Assembly (NCBI GenBank): GCA_963785755.1
Contig: CAWAXG010000040.1
Span: forward strand, 186,001-250,000
Source: JACCXG01 sp963785755
GTDB taxonomy: Bacteria; Acidobacteriota; Vicinamibacteria; Vicinamibacterales; 2-12-FULL-66-21
DNA length: 64,000 nt
Direction of reading: 5' to 3'
In this document: piece after piece, positions 15,723 to 24,758 of the stretch
Layout of the letters: each line of letters opens with the position of its first letter
How positions within the stretch are numbered: position 1 is the stretch's first letter
Made by a program: the position numbers and the translations under genes
Notes under the pieces: generated by a model
Told to the model about the DNA's origin: nothing
What the model saw: the letters and a program-made list of their open reading frames with translations, nothing else
Database searches by the model: none

Positions 15723-17725
15723 CTAGTCGCGTCTCGTCTGCCGCGTCAGCGCCTCCGCGAGCTCGATCAGACGGATGAATTCGGCGCGATAGCCGCTCTC
15801 GTCCCGGCCGCGATGACGCCGCGCGAGCGCCGCCGCTTCACGATACGTCGCGTCGCCCCGGTGCTCCGAATGCCGCAGCAGCATGCCGAATTCCGCGACC
15901 GCTGCCGCGAATCCGGCATTGTCCGAACGCTCGGTGACTCGGTTCAGCACGGGGTAGGTCAGGAGCTTGCTGGTGTCGCCTGCGGGCTCTTTGTACCGGA
16001 GCTTCACGGTCATCAGCTCCTTCGAGAATTCGGTCGAGACGGCCGCCCCTTCGGGGCGCGGCGACTGCTGATATCTGAGCGAATCGACTCGCGACGGCGT
16101 GGAAACGCCTGGCGGGATCAGCTCGTACAACGCCGTGACCGTGTGGCCCGCGCCGATTTCACCGGCGTCCTTCCGGTCGTTGTTGAAATCCTCGTTCCTC
16201 AGCAGCCGGTTCTCGTAGCCAATCAACCGGTACGCCGCGACATGCGCCGGGTTGAATTCGACTTGAATCTTGACGTCCTTCGCCACCGTCACGAGCGTGC
16301 CGCCCGCTTCCGCGACGAGCACCTTTCGCGCCTCGTGCAGTGAATCGAGGTACGAATAGTTGCCATTGCCCTTGTCCGCCAGCTTCTCCATCGTCGCGTC
16401 CTTGAGATTGCCGGTGCCGACGCCGAGCACCGAGAGGAACACGCCAGCCTCGCGCTGCTGTTCGATGAGGCGGACGAGCTCGCCTTGACTGGTGATGCCG
16501 ACGTTGAAGTCCCCGTCGGTCGCGAGAATCACCCGATTGATGCCGCCGTCGATGAATTGTTCGCGCGCAACCTTGTAAGCGAGCGTGATGCCGGCTCCAC
16601 CGTTGGTCGATCCGCCGGCGTTCAGCCGCGAGATCGCCTCGTGGATCCGTTCCTTGTGATTACCAGGAGTTGCCGGCAGCACCATGCCGCTGGCGCCCGC
16701 GTAGACGACGATGGCGATCCGATCGCTCGCGGTGAGCGTGTCCACGAGCATCCGCATCGATTTACGAATGAGCGGCAGCTTGTCCTCGGGTTCCATCGAC
16801 CCCGACACGTCGATCAGGAACACCAGGTTGCGGCGCAGCGTCCGGTCGTCATCCAGCTGCCGCGCCTGGAGCCCGATCAGCGCGAGGCGGTGCTGGGAAT
16901 TCCAGGGAGCGGTCGTGAGCTCGGTCGTCACCGAGAACGGCGCGCTGCCATTGGATTTCGGGTAGTCGTAGCGGAAGTAATTGATCATCTCCTCGATGCG
17001 CACGGCATCCGGCGGCGGCATATTGCCGCCATTCAGAAACCGCCTCACGTTGGCGTAGGATGCCGTGTCGACGTCAATCGAGAACGTCGAGAGCGGATCC
17101 TCGGTCGTGGAACGAAAGTCGTTGTCCTCGATCCGGTCGTAGGCCTCCGTGTTGCCCGGCGCCGGCATGTATCGACGGCGGAAGTCCGCGGCCGATGCGG
17201 GCCGCGGTGCGGCGGGCGGCGGGGGAGGCGCGGATTCGAGAGCTGGAAGGCTCGCGACCACGCCGGCGGGGAGTTCCGATTTCGCGGCACCGGAAACATT
17301 CCCCCAACGCGAGCTTGCGCTGCCGCTGCCTGTGGCCGTTCGCGCAGCGCGGCGTTCGGAAGCGCGGGTGGGCCTGACGAGAGCGGCTGGAGCGTCAGCT
17401 TGACCGTGATGGTGGCGGACTCATCCGCGCCGACGTTCACCGGGCGCACGAGTTTCGCGAAAGCCTTGTGCGTGACCTCGAGCTCGTACAACGCGGCGGG
17501 GACGCTGTCGAACCGGAAACGGCCCCGCTGATCGGTCACGGTCGTGCGGGCCGCGAAGTTGGGGCGGCTCAGCCGCACCGTTGCGCCAGCGATAGGGGCG
17601 CCAGCCTGATCGGCAACGTCGCCGGCGACCACTCGTGTTTCGGTCCGCTGGCCCTGCGCCGCGAAACCCACGAGCGCCAGCGTGCACACGATGGCGCATG
17701 CCGATAACGAGGAGAAGAGACGCAT
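15723..17725 (-). CDS. Secreted VWA-domain protein with N-terminal carboxypeptidase-regulatory-like domain (one frameshift)
   Basis: About 667 residues when repaired. A signal peptide (FSSLSACAIVCTLALVGFAA) is followed by a CarboxypepD-reg-like beta domain (GAPIAGATVRLS ... DQRGRFRFDSVPAALYELEV), a proline/alanine-rich linker, a YfbK-type segment (DPLSTFSIDVDTASYANVRRFL) and a VWA domain. The VWA MIDAS motif is FLIDVSGSME. The C-terminal region matches the DUF3520-like tail of this family. GGAGG precedes the start at 17725. The frame breaks in the G run at 17304-17308; one more G would restore it (VGG-NVSGAAKSELP). Likely a periplasmic or surface protein-binding protein; the family's true role is poorly known. 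Confidence 0.88.
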
Positions 17726-17878
17726 GTCTGACCTCCAGCGAGGGAAGCCGATCCGACGGCTTCCGAGGTTGTTAGACACCGGGTCCCCGGACGCGGGCTG
17801 TCCCGATGCTTCACACCGTAGAACGCTGGAACTCGAAAACCTTGCAGGGCGGTCCTGGCAGGGCCGCCGTTCCCATCC

Positions 17879-19172
17879 CTAATCGACCGCCCGGAGCGAA
17901 AAAGCGCTGCAGCCGTGCCTGATTGAGAGCACGTCCAGTGCCGCGGCCAGATGATCGCGGCCGCAAGGGTGGGTCAGAACCCATTGGTGATGGCTCTGGT
18001 TGCGGGCGGTGACCGGCGACGTGCGGCGCAGTCGAATGCCAAGCGTCGTGAGGAGCGTTGGCGCATCGTGTTCGCCGCACAGGCTCGATGAGGTCAGCCG
18101 GATGAACCAGCCGGTCGATGGCGCGGCGCAACCTCGTGGCGGCGGCACCGCGGCGGGGACGAACCGTGGCGTCAGCTCGCATGCCTCGACCACGTCATCG
18201 AGTACGGTTGCCGCGGTGATCGCCGGGCCCGCGCCAGGACCGCTGAAGAACAGATCTCCGGACCACTTCGTTCTCAGGCTCACGGCGTTCTGCACCCCAT
18301 TGATTCCGGCGAGACAATTCGAATCGTTGACGAACGCGGGACCCGCGAATGCGCGGACGCCGTCGACATCCCAGTCGGCGTGCACGACGGGGCGAATCCG
18401 TCCACCGAAGGCCGAAGCCTGCTGCAGATCCTGCAGTTCGAGATCCGCGATGCCGGCACGCTCGACTTCACCGGGAGCGATAGTCCACCCGCCGAAGTGC
18501 CGCGCCAGGACGCACAGCTTTTCGAGAGCGTCGTCGCCGTTGATGTCCTTCGACGGATCCGGTTCGGCATATCCGGCCCGCTGAGCCTCGGAGAGCGCGT
18601 CACCGAATGAGGCGCGGTCGGCAAGCATCCGCGACAGGATGAAGTTCGACGTGCCGTTGACGATGCCCGAGATGCCGAACACGTCCCGGGCCAGCGGTCG
18701 GCGGCCGAATGTGCCGAGGAACGGCACGCCTGCCAGCACGCTGGCTTCGTACAGCAGCGGCGCCCCGTGCCGGGCGGCTGCTTCGAACAGCTCGCTGCCG
18801 TGCGCGGCGAGAAGAGATTTGTTCGCCGTGACGACGGGCAATCCCTGCGCGAGTGCAGCCAGGACGATCGTTCGTGCCGGCTCGAGGCCGCCAAGAACCT
18901 CGACCACGACATCAGGACGAGAGGCGAGCGCGATCGCCGGATCGTTGGTCAGCGGAATGCGCGTGGTGTCGATGGCGCGCGGCCGGTGTACGTCGCGAAC
19001 GAGGGCGGACACGATGGGGAAGCGATGTGGCGCGTCGAGTGCGCTCGCGTGCGAGCCCGGCAATCGCGCCGCCCACGTGACCGAGACCAAGGAGCGCCAC
19101 CCGGATCTCCGTCTTTGGAGCCGGGGCCGTTGCGCGCGCGTGCGCGGGCACGGCATTCAGGACCGTCGTCAT
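17879..19172 (-). CDS. hom: Homoserine dehydrogenase with C-terminal ACT domain (one frameshift)
   Basis: NAD(P)-dependent reduction of aspartate semialdehyde to homoserine, the branch point to methionine and threonine. The N-terminal Rossmann motif is VALLGLGHVGGAIAG. NKSLLA, GIVNGTSNFILSRML and EPDPSKDINGDDALEK (acidic substrate-binding and catalytic region) are classic family signatures. The last about 85 residues (SLCGEHDAPTLLTTLGI ... GCSAFSLRAVD) look like an ACT-type regulatory domain. The start at 19172 is in a different frame from the rest; the two join near 19046-19066 (AGLARER to ASALDAPHRF), which suggests one lost base. A SAM-I riboswitch lies in the leader 107 bases upstream, so expression should fall when S-adenosylmethionine is high, linking this copy to methionine supply. 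Confidence 0.93.
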
Positions 19173-19278
19173 GGCAATCTCACGACGCGGCACGGATCGG
19201 CGGTACACGCCGATGTCATCGCCGCGTGAATCTGGGAGCTGAGAGTGACTTCAGAGACCGGACCGGTCTACCGAGGCT

Positions 19279-19385
19279 CTTATCTCTCCCGGTTTATCGG
19301 GCAGGAAGTAGCACCTGGGCTCGTTACGCGAGGGCCTGGTTGCTGTGGCGTCGTCGGGCCTGTTCCCTCAGCCACTCTGGATAAG
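19279..19385 (-). promoter_or_regulatory. SAM-I riboswitch (S-box) upstream of homoserine dehydrogenase
   Basis: On the reverse strand the leader shows the full S-box core: P1 formed by CTTATC (5') and GATAAG (3'), GAGTGGCTGAGGGAACAGGC, CCACAGCAACC, and AGGTGCTACTTCCTG. These match the conserved GAGGGA, GGCCC, GCAACC and GGTGC-A-TTCC elements of the SAM-I class in the right order and spacing. A perfect dyad AGACCGGACCGGTCT at 19255-19269 follows but lacks a T tract, so the expression platform is unclear: it could be an anti-terminator/terminator partner or act at translation. Confidence 0.93.
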
Positions 19386-19480
19386 TGTTCGCCGCGAGGC
19401 GAACCCAAGCATCCTAGTGAACGCGCCGCGAAGGTGTCAAGGGCCGCGACCTGTCCCGATCCCGCCGGTATCATCCAGCA

Positions 19481-20111
19481 GTGCTTCCGATCTGGAGCTT
19501 CCTCGCCGTTACCCTCCCTCTGGTTTTGACGCCAGGCGCCTCCACCGCGATCGTTTTACGCAACAGCCTCGACGGCGGATCGCGGGCCGGCATCGAAACG
19601 GCGGCGGGGGTCAACAGCGGCTCGATTCTTTACGGCGTGATCTCGGCATTCGGGCTGGCGTACGCGCTGCGGCGATGGCCCTCCGTGTGGCTGCTCCTTC
19701 GCGATCGCCGGTACCGGGTATCTGGTGTGGCTGGGGCTGCGCTCGATTCAGAACGCGATCAGACCGGCCGGGGCCGGCGGAGCGGGATCGGTCTGTGCGG
19801 GTGTGCATGTGCAGCGGCCGCTGCGCCGGAACGTGTACGAAGGCTTCCTGACGAACGCGCTGAATCCATCCATCGCGTCCTTCTATCTCGTTGTCGTTCC
19901 ACAGTTCGCGCCGCCGGGGATGCCGTTCGCTCGAAGCGTCCTGGCCCTGACCGCCATTCACGTCGCGATCGCGCTCACCTGCCACGTCGTCTGGGCCCTG
20001 GCCGGGGGGACCATGGCGAGACTTGCCCATGGCTGGCCGCGTCGGCTCCTCGACGCCGGTGCGGGCGCGGCTATGCTCGCCCTCGGCGTGGGGATGGCAA
20101 TCAGCGGGTAG
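19481..20111 (+). CDS. LysE/RhtB-family amino-acid exporter (one frameshift)
   Basis: Inner-membrane exporter of about 210 residues with six hydrophobic helices. N-terminal LPLVLTPGASTAIVLRNSL is the family signature (TPGP-like motif), and the middle region has RNVYEGFLTNALNPSIASFYL, matching the conserved NP segment. Two frames join near 19703, where an extra G in CGCGATCGCC breaks LLLR from IAGTGYLVWLGL. GTG start; no clear ribosome-binding site. Family members export lysine, homoserine, threonine or related amino acids. Position divergent from homoserine dehydrogenase makes homoserine or threonine a tempting substrate, but this is inference. Confidence 0.85.
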
Positions 20112-20134
20112 CAGCTTGGAAACGGAGCAGTGAC

Positions 20135-20191
20135 AACTCCCAACTTCCAAAGAGTTCGGAGCCGATCGGCCGAGGGTGTTTTGGGAGTTGC
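20135..20191. repeat. Intergenic inverted repeat CAACTCCCAA / TTGGGAGTTG
   Basis: Perfect 10-base arms at 20135-20144 and 20182-20191 in the 212-base gap between the exporter and the nucleotidyltransferase-like gene. The arm word ACTCCCAAC recurs at 23477-23490, 23592-23609, 23701-23712 and 40241-40253 in either orientation, so this is one member of an intergenic repeat family. Nothing else is recognised in the gap. Confidence 0.6.
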
Positions 20192-20323
20192 CCCGGAGCT
20201 CGGTTGCAGGAGACGAGCTCCGGCTGGAAGTTGACACCTGATTGGCCCGTAAACCGCCGGTCGCCGACCTCTTCCGAATATCCTGGCGCGGCTGCTGCAT
20301 TGATAGTTGCAAGGGAGGGTTGC

Positions 20324-20875
20324 GTGGAAGAGCTGGGATTGACGGCATCCTCGCAGGCGCGCATCGAGGCGGCGGAGGCAGCGAAGTCGCAATCAGAGCT
20401 GACCGAGCAGGAGAAGCGCGAGAACGTCGTGCGGCTCGCGTTCGGCGGCAGTCAGGAACGATTCGATGAATTCGTCCGCGCGATCCGGGAGGCGATTCCC
20501 GCGGGCACCTGCGTGGTGCTGCGCGGCAGTTCGATCACCGGCCGGCGATGGAAGGATGGCGCCGTGTTCGATGCCGAGGGAACTGGTACGAGCGATCTCG
20601 ACCTGACGCTGGTCGGAGATGAAGTGATCGGGCTGTTCAAAGTCACGGGCTTCTTCGTGCCGGGCGTTCACTCCCGGCCGCTGAGCGACGACGACCCGGA
20701 CATCGCACCCTCGCTCGTTCCGCTCCGCGACCAGCTGATGGCGCTCGTCCAGCGGCCCGTGAACATCCAGGCGACACGCGACTTCGTCATGTACTTGCGG
20801 GGTGAGCTGATCGGCCAGCCGTACCTCGTTCTCATCGACAAGCCCGATACTCCTGTCACATCCGAGACCGCGTGA
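20324..20875 (+). CDS. Nucleotidyltransferase-domain protein
   Basis: A 183-residue protein with a pol-beta-type nucleotidyltransferase signature: RGSS at 67-70, then SDLDL at 90-94 providing the two metal-binding aspartates (D91, D93). A helical N-terminal third (SSQARIEAAEAAKSQSEL, then TEQEKREN) precedes it. The GTG start at 20324 is chosen because AAGGGAGGG stands just before it and the upstream frame belongs to the exporter. The next gene overlaps by four bases (GTGA), so they are coupled. The substrate is unknown; such small proteins may transfer nucleotides to proteins, RNA or antibiotics. Confidence 0.75.
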   Translation: MEELGLTASSQARIEAAEAAKSQSELTEQEKRENVVRLAFGGSQERFDEFVRAIREAIPAGTCVVLRGSSITGRRWKDGAVFDAEGTGTSDLDLTLVGDEVIGLFKVTGFFVPGVHSRPLSDDDPDIAPSLVPLRDQLMALVQRPVNIQATRDFVMYLRGELIGQPYLVLIDKPDTPVTSETA

Positions 20876-21651
20876 GCTTTCGCCTGCTGTCGTACAACAT
20901 CCGGCAGGGAGGAGCCGGCCGTGAGGCGCCGCTTGCCGAAGTGATCGCCGGCTGCCGCCCGGACCTGGTCGTCTTTCAGGAGGCGACACGACCGGATGTC
21001 ATTGAGCGTCTCGCCAGCGCATGTGGAATGGCGGAGTGCGGGTCGCGTTCGAACATGTCGCTCGGGTTCATGAGCCGCGAGAAGACGGCGCATCACGCGT
21101 GGCACCGTCCGCTCACATCGCGCCACGCGTTTCTCGAGATTCGTCCGAGCGGCGCTGACTTCCGCGTCTTTGGTGTGCACTTGAGCGCAGTGCACGCGGC
21201 GTGGACCGAACGTCGCCGCGCCATCGAGCTCGGCAGCCTCCTGCGCAGCATCGACCGTCACGAACGCGGGTTTCACGTCCTGGCCGGTGACTTCAACACG
21301 CTCGCTCCCGGCGAGCTGCTCGATGTGCGGAAGCTGCCCCATCGGCTGCGGGCGCTCGTGTGGATGAGCGGTGGCCGGATCCGATGGCGAACGATCCAGA
21401 TCATTCTGAACGCAGGCTACGCGGATGGCTTCCGCCGCCTGCACCCCGACGATCCCGGGCTGACCTTTCCGGTGTGGGATCCGCACGTGCGGCTGGATTA
21501 CGTGTTCGTCCCCGCCGATCAAGCGGGGAAGCTGCTGACCTGCGAAGTGATCCGGCCCCCGAAGGCCACGGAGGCCTCGGATCATTTTCCACTCCTTGCG
21601 GAGATTGCTCCTGACGGCGCAGGGACGGGCTCTTCCGGGGCGGGTTTATAA
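20872..21651 (+). CDS. Endonuclease/exonuclease/phosphatase (EEP) family hydrolase
   Basis: A 259-residue metal-dependent phosphodiesterase fold. Diagnostic positions are N9 (LLSYNIRQGG), E37 (VVFQEAT), VFGVHLSA, D140 and N142 (LAGDFNT), LDYVFVP and the terminal D237-H238 (EASDHFPLL). All catalytic positions of the family are present. There is no signal peptide, so it should act in the cytoplasm. It overlaps the nucleotidyltransferase-like gene by four bases, which suggests a functional pair. Substrates of this superfamily range from DNA to phospholipids; nothing here decides which. Confidence 0.85.
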   Translation: MSFRLLSYNIRQGGAGREAPLAEVIAGCRPDLVVFQEATRPDVIERLASACGMAECGSRSNMSLGFMSREKTAHHAWHRPLTSRHAFLEIRPSGADFRVFGVHLSAVHAAWTERRRAIELGSLLRSIDRHERGFHVLAGDFNTLAPGELLDVRKLPHRLRALVWMSGGRIRWRTIQIILNAGYADGFRRLHPDDPGLTFPVWDPHVRLDYVFVPADQAGKLLTCEVIRPPKATEASDHFPLLAEIAPDGAGTGSSGAGL

Positions 21652-21740
21652 TCAGGGTTTGCCGGACCGGCTGCGAGCCGGCCGTAAGCCTTCATCCCGG
21701 ATTCACCAGCAGCACGCTCGACAAGAGCCGGAGCTTCACG

Positions 21741-23450
21741 ATGTCCACAACTGCTTCTCCTGTTCCAGCGGCGGGCGAGACCGCGACTTCAGCACGAGCT
21801 GCCTCCGGGCCCATCCTCGATGCCGCCTTCGCTGGCATTCGCCGTGTTCCCGAGCCCATCAACGATCCGAATCGATCCTATGCCCCCGGCACACTCGAAC
21901 GGGCGGAGCTGAAGGCACGCCTCGTGGCGATGGCGGCCGAGCGGATCGAGATTCCGATCGTGATCGGCGGACGCGAGATCCGCACGGGCCGGACAGGTCA
22001 AGCGGTCATGCCGCACGATCACAGCCACGTGCTCGCCGACTACCACATGGCGGATGCCGAGCACATCCAGCAGGCCATCGCCGCGTCAGCGGCGGCCCGC
22101 CGTGAATGGGCCAGCTGGCCGTGGGAAGATCGCGCCGCCGTGATTCTCCGCGCCGCCGAGCTCCTCGCCACCACGTGGCGGCCGACGATCGTCGCGGCGA
22201 CGATGCTCGGGCAGTCGAAGACGGCGTATCAGGCCGAGATCGATGCCGCGTCCGAGATGGTCGACTTCTGGCGGTTCAACACCTACTTCGCGCAGGAGCT
22301 CTACAGCGAGCAGCCGGTCAGCAGTCCGGGCATGTGGAACCAGATGGAGTACCGCGCGCTCGAAGGCTTCATCTACGCCGTCACGCCGTTCAACTTCACC
22401 GCCATCGGCGGCAATCTGACGACGGCGCCGGCGCTGATGGGCAACACGGTGATCTGGAAGCCCGCCGCCACGGCGATGCTGAGCGCGTACTACACACTGC
22501 GTCTCCTCGAGGAGGCCGGACTGCCTCCGGGGGTGATCAATTTCGTCCCCGGCGACTCCGTGCAGATCACCCGCCTGCTGCTCGATTCTCCCGATCTCGC
22601 CGGCGTGCACTTCACCGGCAGCACCGCGGTCTTCAACAGCATGTGGAAGAAAATCGGCGAGAACATCGACAAGTACCGCGGATATCCGCGGCTGGTCGGC
22701 GAGACCGGCGGCAAGGACTTCATCGTCGCGCATCCCTCGGCGGATCCGGCCGCGGTCGCGGTCGCGATCGCGCGCGGCGGCTTCGAATACCAGGGCCAGA
22801 AGTGTTCGGCGGCCAGCCGCGTCTACGTGCCGGAGTCCTTGTGGAACGAGGTCCGCGATCGCACGGTGGCGATGATGAAGGACATCAAGATGGGGGACGT
22901 CCGCGACTTCCGCAACTTCGTGGGCGCGGTGATCGACAAGAAAGCCTTCACCAAGATCAGCGACTACGTCGACGACGCGAAGAAGAACGCGCGCGTCATC
23001 CAGGGCGGGACCACGAAAGGGGACCGCGGCTACTTCATCGAGCCGACGTTGATTCAGACCGAGGATCCGGGGTATCGCACGCTGTGCGAGGAAATCTTCG
23101 GTCCGGTCGTCACCGCCTACGTCTACCCCGATGCCAACTGGCACGAGACGCTCGCGGTCGTCGATCGGACATCGCCGTATGCGCTGACCGGCGCCATCTT
23201 CAGCCGCGATCGCAAGGCGGTGCGCGAGGCGACGAGCGCGTTGCGGAATGCCGCGGGCAACTTCTACGTGAACGACAAGCCGACCGGCGCCGTGGTCGGG
23301 CAGCAGCCGTTCGGCGGCGCCCGCGGATCGGGAACCAACGACAAGGCCGGCTCCAAGCTGAATCTGGTCCGGTGGGTCAACGCGCGCACGCTGAAGGAGA
23401 CGTTCGTTCCACCGCGTGACTACAAGTACCCGTTCATGGCGGAGGAATAG
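21741..23450 (+). CDS. pruA: L-glutamate gamma-semialdehyde (1-pyrroline-5-carboxylate) dehydrogenase
   Basis: Oxidises glutamate semialdehyde to glutamate with NAD, the second step of proline degradation. At 569 residues it is the expected length for the stand-alone enzyme with an N-terminal extension. Catalytic C355 (GQKCSAASR) and general base E321 (LVGETGGKDF) are present, as are the NAD-binding GNTVIWKPA and FTGSTAVFNS and the C-terminal GQQPFGGARGSGTNDKAG. GGAG lies about 13 bases before the ATG. No proline dehydrogenase is adjacent. The gene is intact and stands alone in + orientation. Confidence 0.95.
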   Translation: MSTTASPVPAAGETATSARAASGPILDAAFAGIRRVPEPINDPNRSYAPGTLERAELKARLVAMAAERIEIPIVIGGREIRTGRTGQAVMPHDHSHVLADYHMADAEHIQQAIAASAAARREWASWPWEDRAAVILRAAELLATTWRPTIVAATMLGQSKTAYQAEIDAASEMVDFWRFNTYFAQELYSEQPVSSPGMWNQMEYRALEGFIYAVTPFNFTAIGGNLTTAPALMGNTVIWKPAATAMLSAYYTLRLLEEAGLPPGVINFVPGDSVQITRLLLDSPDLAGVHFTGSTAVFNSMWKKIGENIDKYRGYPRLVGETGGKDFIVAHPSADPAAVAVAIARGGFEYQGQKCSAASRVYVPESLWNEVRDRTVAMMKDIKMGDVRDFRNFVGAVIDKKAFTKISDYVDDAKKNARVIQGGTTKGDRGYFIEPTLIQTEDPGYRTLCEEIFGPVVTAYVYPDANWHETLAVVDRTSPYALTGAIFSRDRKAVREATSALRNAAGNFYVNDKPTGAVVGQQPFGGARGSGTNDKAGSKLNLVRWVNARTLKETFVPPRDYKYPFMAEE

Positions 23451-23460
23451 CGCGGCACGA

Positions 23461-23716
23461 GGACGACAACTCCAACACTCCCAACTCTCCAACTCGAAAG
23501 AACGTACGAGTGCGCTTCGCGCCGCACGGGGTGCACGACGTTGCAACGAAGATGTCATGATGGCATTTCACTCCGTTGTTCGAGCGTTTCCTTTGGGAGT
23601 TGGGAGTTGCCCGCCGCCGCTTGTCGCACTCGATTCGCGCGACAAGCTCTGGCGAGGTCTCGCCGAAGCGCCCGTTCAACGCGCGGGCGCAAAGGCGGAG
23701 AGGTTGGGAGTTGAGT
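23461..23716. repeat. Intergenic region with ACTCCCAAC / GTTGGGAGT words in both orientations
   Basis: This 269-base gap holds no convincing gene. It starts with ACTCCCAACTCTCCAACTC-like words, has TTGGGAGTTGGGAGTTG in the middle (23594-23609) and ends with GGTTGGGAGTTGAGTTG just before the next start, so long imperfect hairpins are possible. It shares words with 20135-20191 and 40241-40253. Confidence 0.6.
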
Positions 23717-23719
23717 TGA

Positions 23720-24676
23720 GTGGACAACATATGCCACACACTGACCGGCGCCGCGTTCGCTGAAGCCGGTCTCAAGCGCCAGACCCGGTTCGGCAGCGCG
23801 GCGTTGATGATTGCCGCCAACCTGCCGGACGTCGACGTCCTCTCGTTCTTCAGTAACACCCCTCCGGTGGTGTTCCGCCGCGGCTGGACACACGGCGTGA
23901 TCGCGCAAGCCGTGCTGCCGGTGGTCTTCACGCTCGTCCTCGTGCTCCTCGATCGGTGGCGGCCGCCACGGGGAGCACTCCTGGATGCTTCCTCGCCGTC
24001 CTCGGACGCTGGCCCCACGCGCGTTCGTCCGTTACCGCTGCTGATGCTGGCGTACATCGGCGTGCTGTCGCACGTGGCGATGGACTGGTTGAACACCTAT
24101 GGCGTCCGATTGCTGATGCCGCTGTCGCCGCAGTGGTTCTATGGCGACGCGGTGTTCATTGTCGATCCCTGGCTCTGGTTGATGTTCGGTGCGGGAGTGT
24201 TCGTCGCGAGACGCTTTCGGGTGACGACGCCGGCGCGGGTCGCGCTGGCTGCGGCCTGGCTGTACATCGCCGTCATGACACTGTCGGCGTTCGTGGCAAC
24301 CCAGCGGGTCGTCGATGCCTGGACCGCGGCGAAGGGCGCCCCGCCGCGCGGCGTCATGGTCGGTCCGGCGCCGATCAATCCGCTCAGCAAGGTCGTGATC
24401 ATCGACGCCGGCGAGTACTACGAGCGCGGCACGTTCCACTGGTGGCCGGCTGGTGTCCGCTTCGATCCCCGGCACGTGCCCAAGAACGACCGTCACCCCG
24501 CCGCGATTCGCGCGGTCCAGATCGAGCCGGACTTCCGCGCGCTGCTGATCTGGTCGCGGTTCCCGTACTACGAGGTCGTCGAGACGGGGACTGGAACCGT
24601 GCAGGTCACGCTCGCCGACATGCGATTCGGAAGCCGGCGCCCGTTCACGGCGAGAGCCCTCGTGCCCGGACCGTAG
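23720..24676 (+). CDS. YdjM-type membrane-bound metal-dependent hydrolase (DUF457 family)
   Basis: A 318-residue inner-membrane protein. The N-terminal DNICHTLTGAAFAEAG and NLPDVDVLSF hold the His/Asp metal ligands of the family; RRGWTHGVI and LLSHVAMDWLNTYGVR supply the others. Several hydrophobic helices follow (VLPVVFTLVLVLL, LLMLAYIGVL, LMFGAGVFVARR, VALAAAWLYIAVMTLSAF). The C-terminal 110 residues form a soluble domain. GTG start; the tandem GTTGGGAGTTG words directly upstream may overlap its leader. The family's physiological substrate is unknown. Confidence 0.85.
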   Translation: MDNICHTLTGAAFAEAGLKRQTRFGSAALMIAANLPDVDVLSFFSNTPPVVFRRGWTHGVIAQAVLPVVFTLVLVLLDRWRPPRGALLDASSPSSDAGPTRVRPLPLLMLAYIGVLSHVAMDWLNTYGVRLLMPLSPQWFYGDAVFIVDPWLWLMFGAGVFVARRFRVTTPARVALAAAWLYIAVMTLSAFVATQRVVDAWTAAKGAPPRGVMVGPAPINPLSKVVIIDAGEYYERGTFHWWPAGVRFDPRHVPKNDRHPAAIRAVQIEPDFRALLIWSRFPYYEVVETGTGTVQVTLADMRFGSRRPFTARALVPGP

Positions 24677-24698
24677 GGGCGTGATGCGTGATGCGTGG

Positions 24699-24718
24699 CT
24701 TCCACCTTCAGGTGGAAG
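24699..24718. repeat. Palindromic hairpin CTTCCACC-TTCA-GGTGGAAG
   Basis: Perfect 8-base arms with a TTCA loop, in the short convergent gap after the YdjM-like gene. Variants of the same element with CTTCCGCC arms occur at 26658-26677 and 26717-26735, and shorter relatives near 59788-59803. It could act as a transcription terminator hairpin on both strands. Confidence 0.65.
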
Positions 24719-24758
24719 AGAGAAGATCGCTGATCTGATCTTCCGCCACGCGCGTGGA

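Noticed and set aside
19245..19275. Intrinsic terminator after the SAM riboswitch
   Set aside because: A perfect dyad is present but no T tract follows on the reverse strand, so it is only noted as a possible expression-platform element.
22086..23558. Reverse-strand open frame of 490 codons across the P5C dehydrogenase gene
   Set aside because: Antisense shadow of a clear enzyme gene; no domain or start signal.
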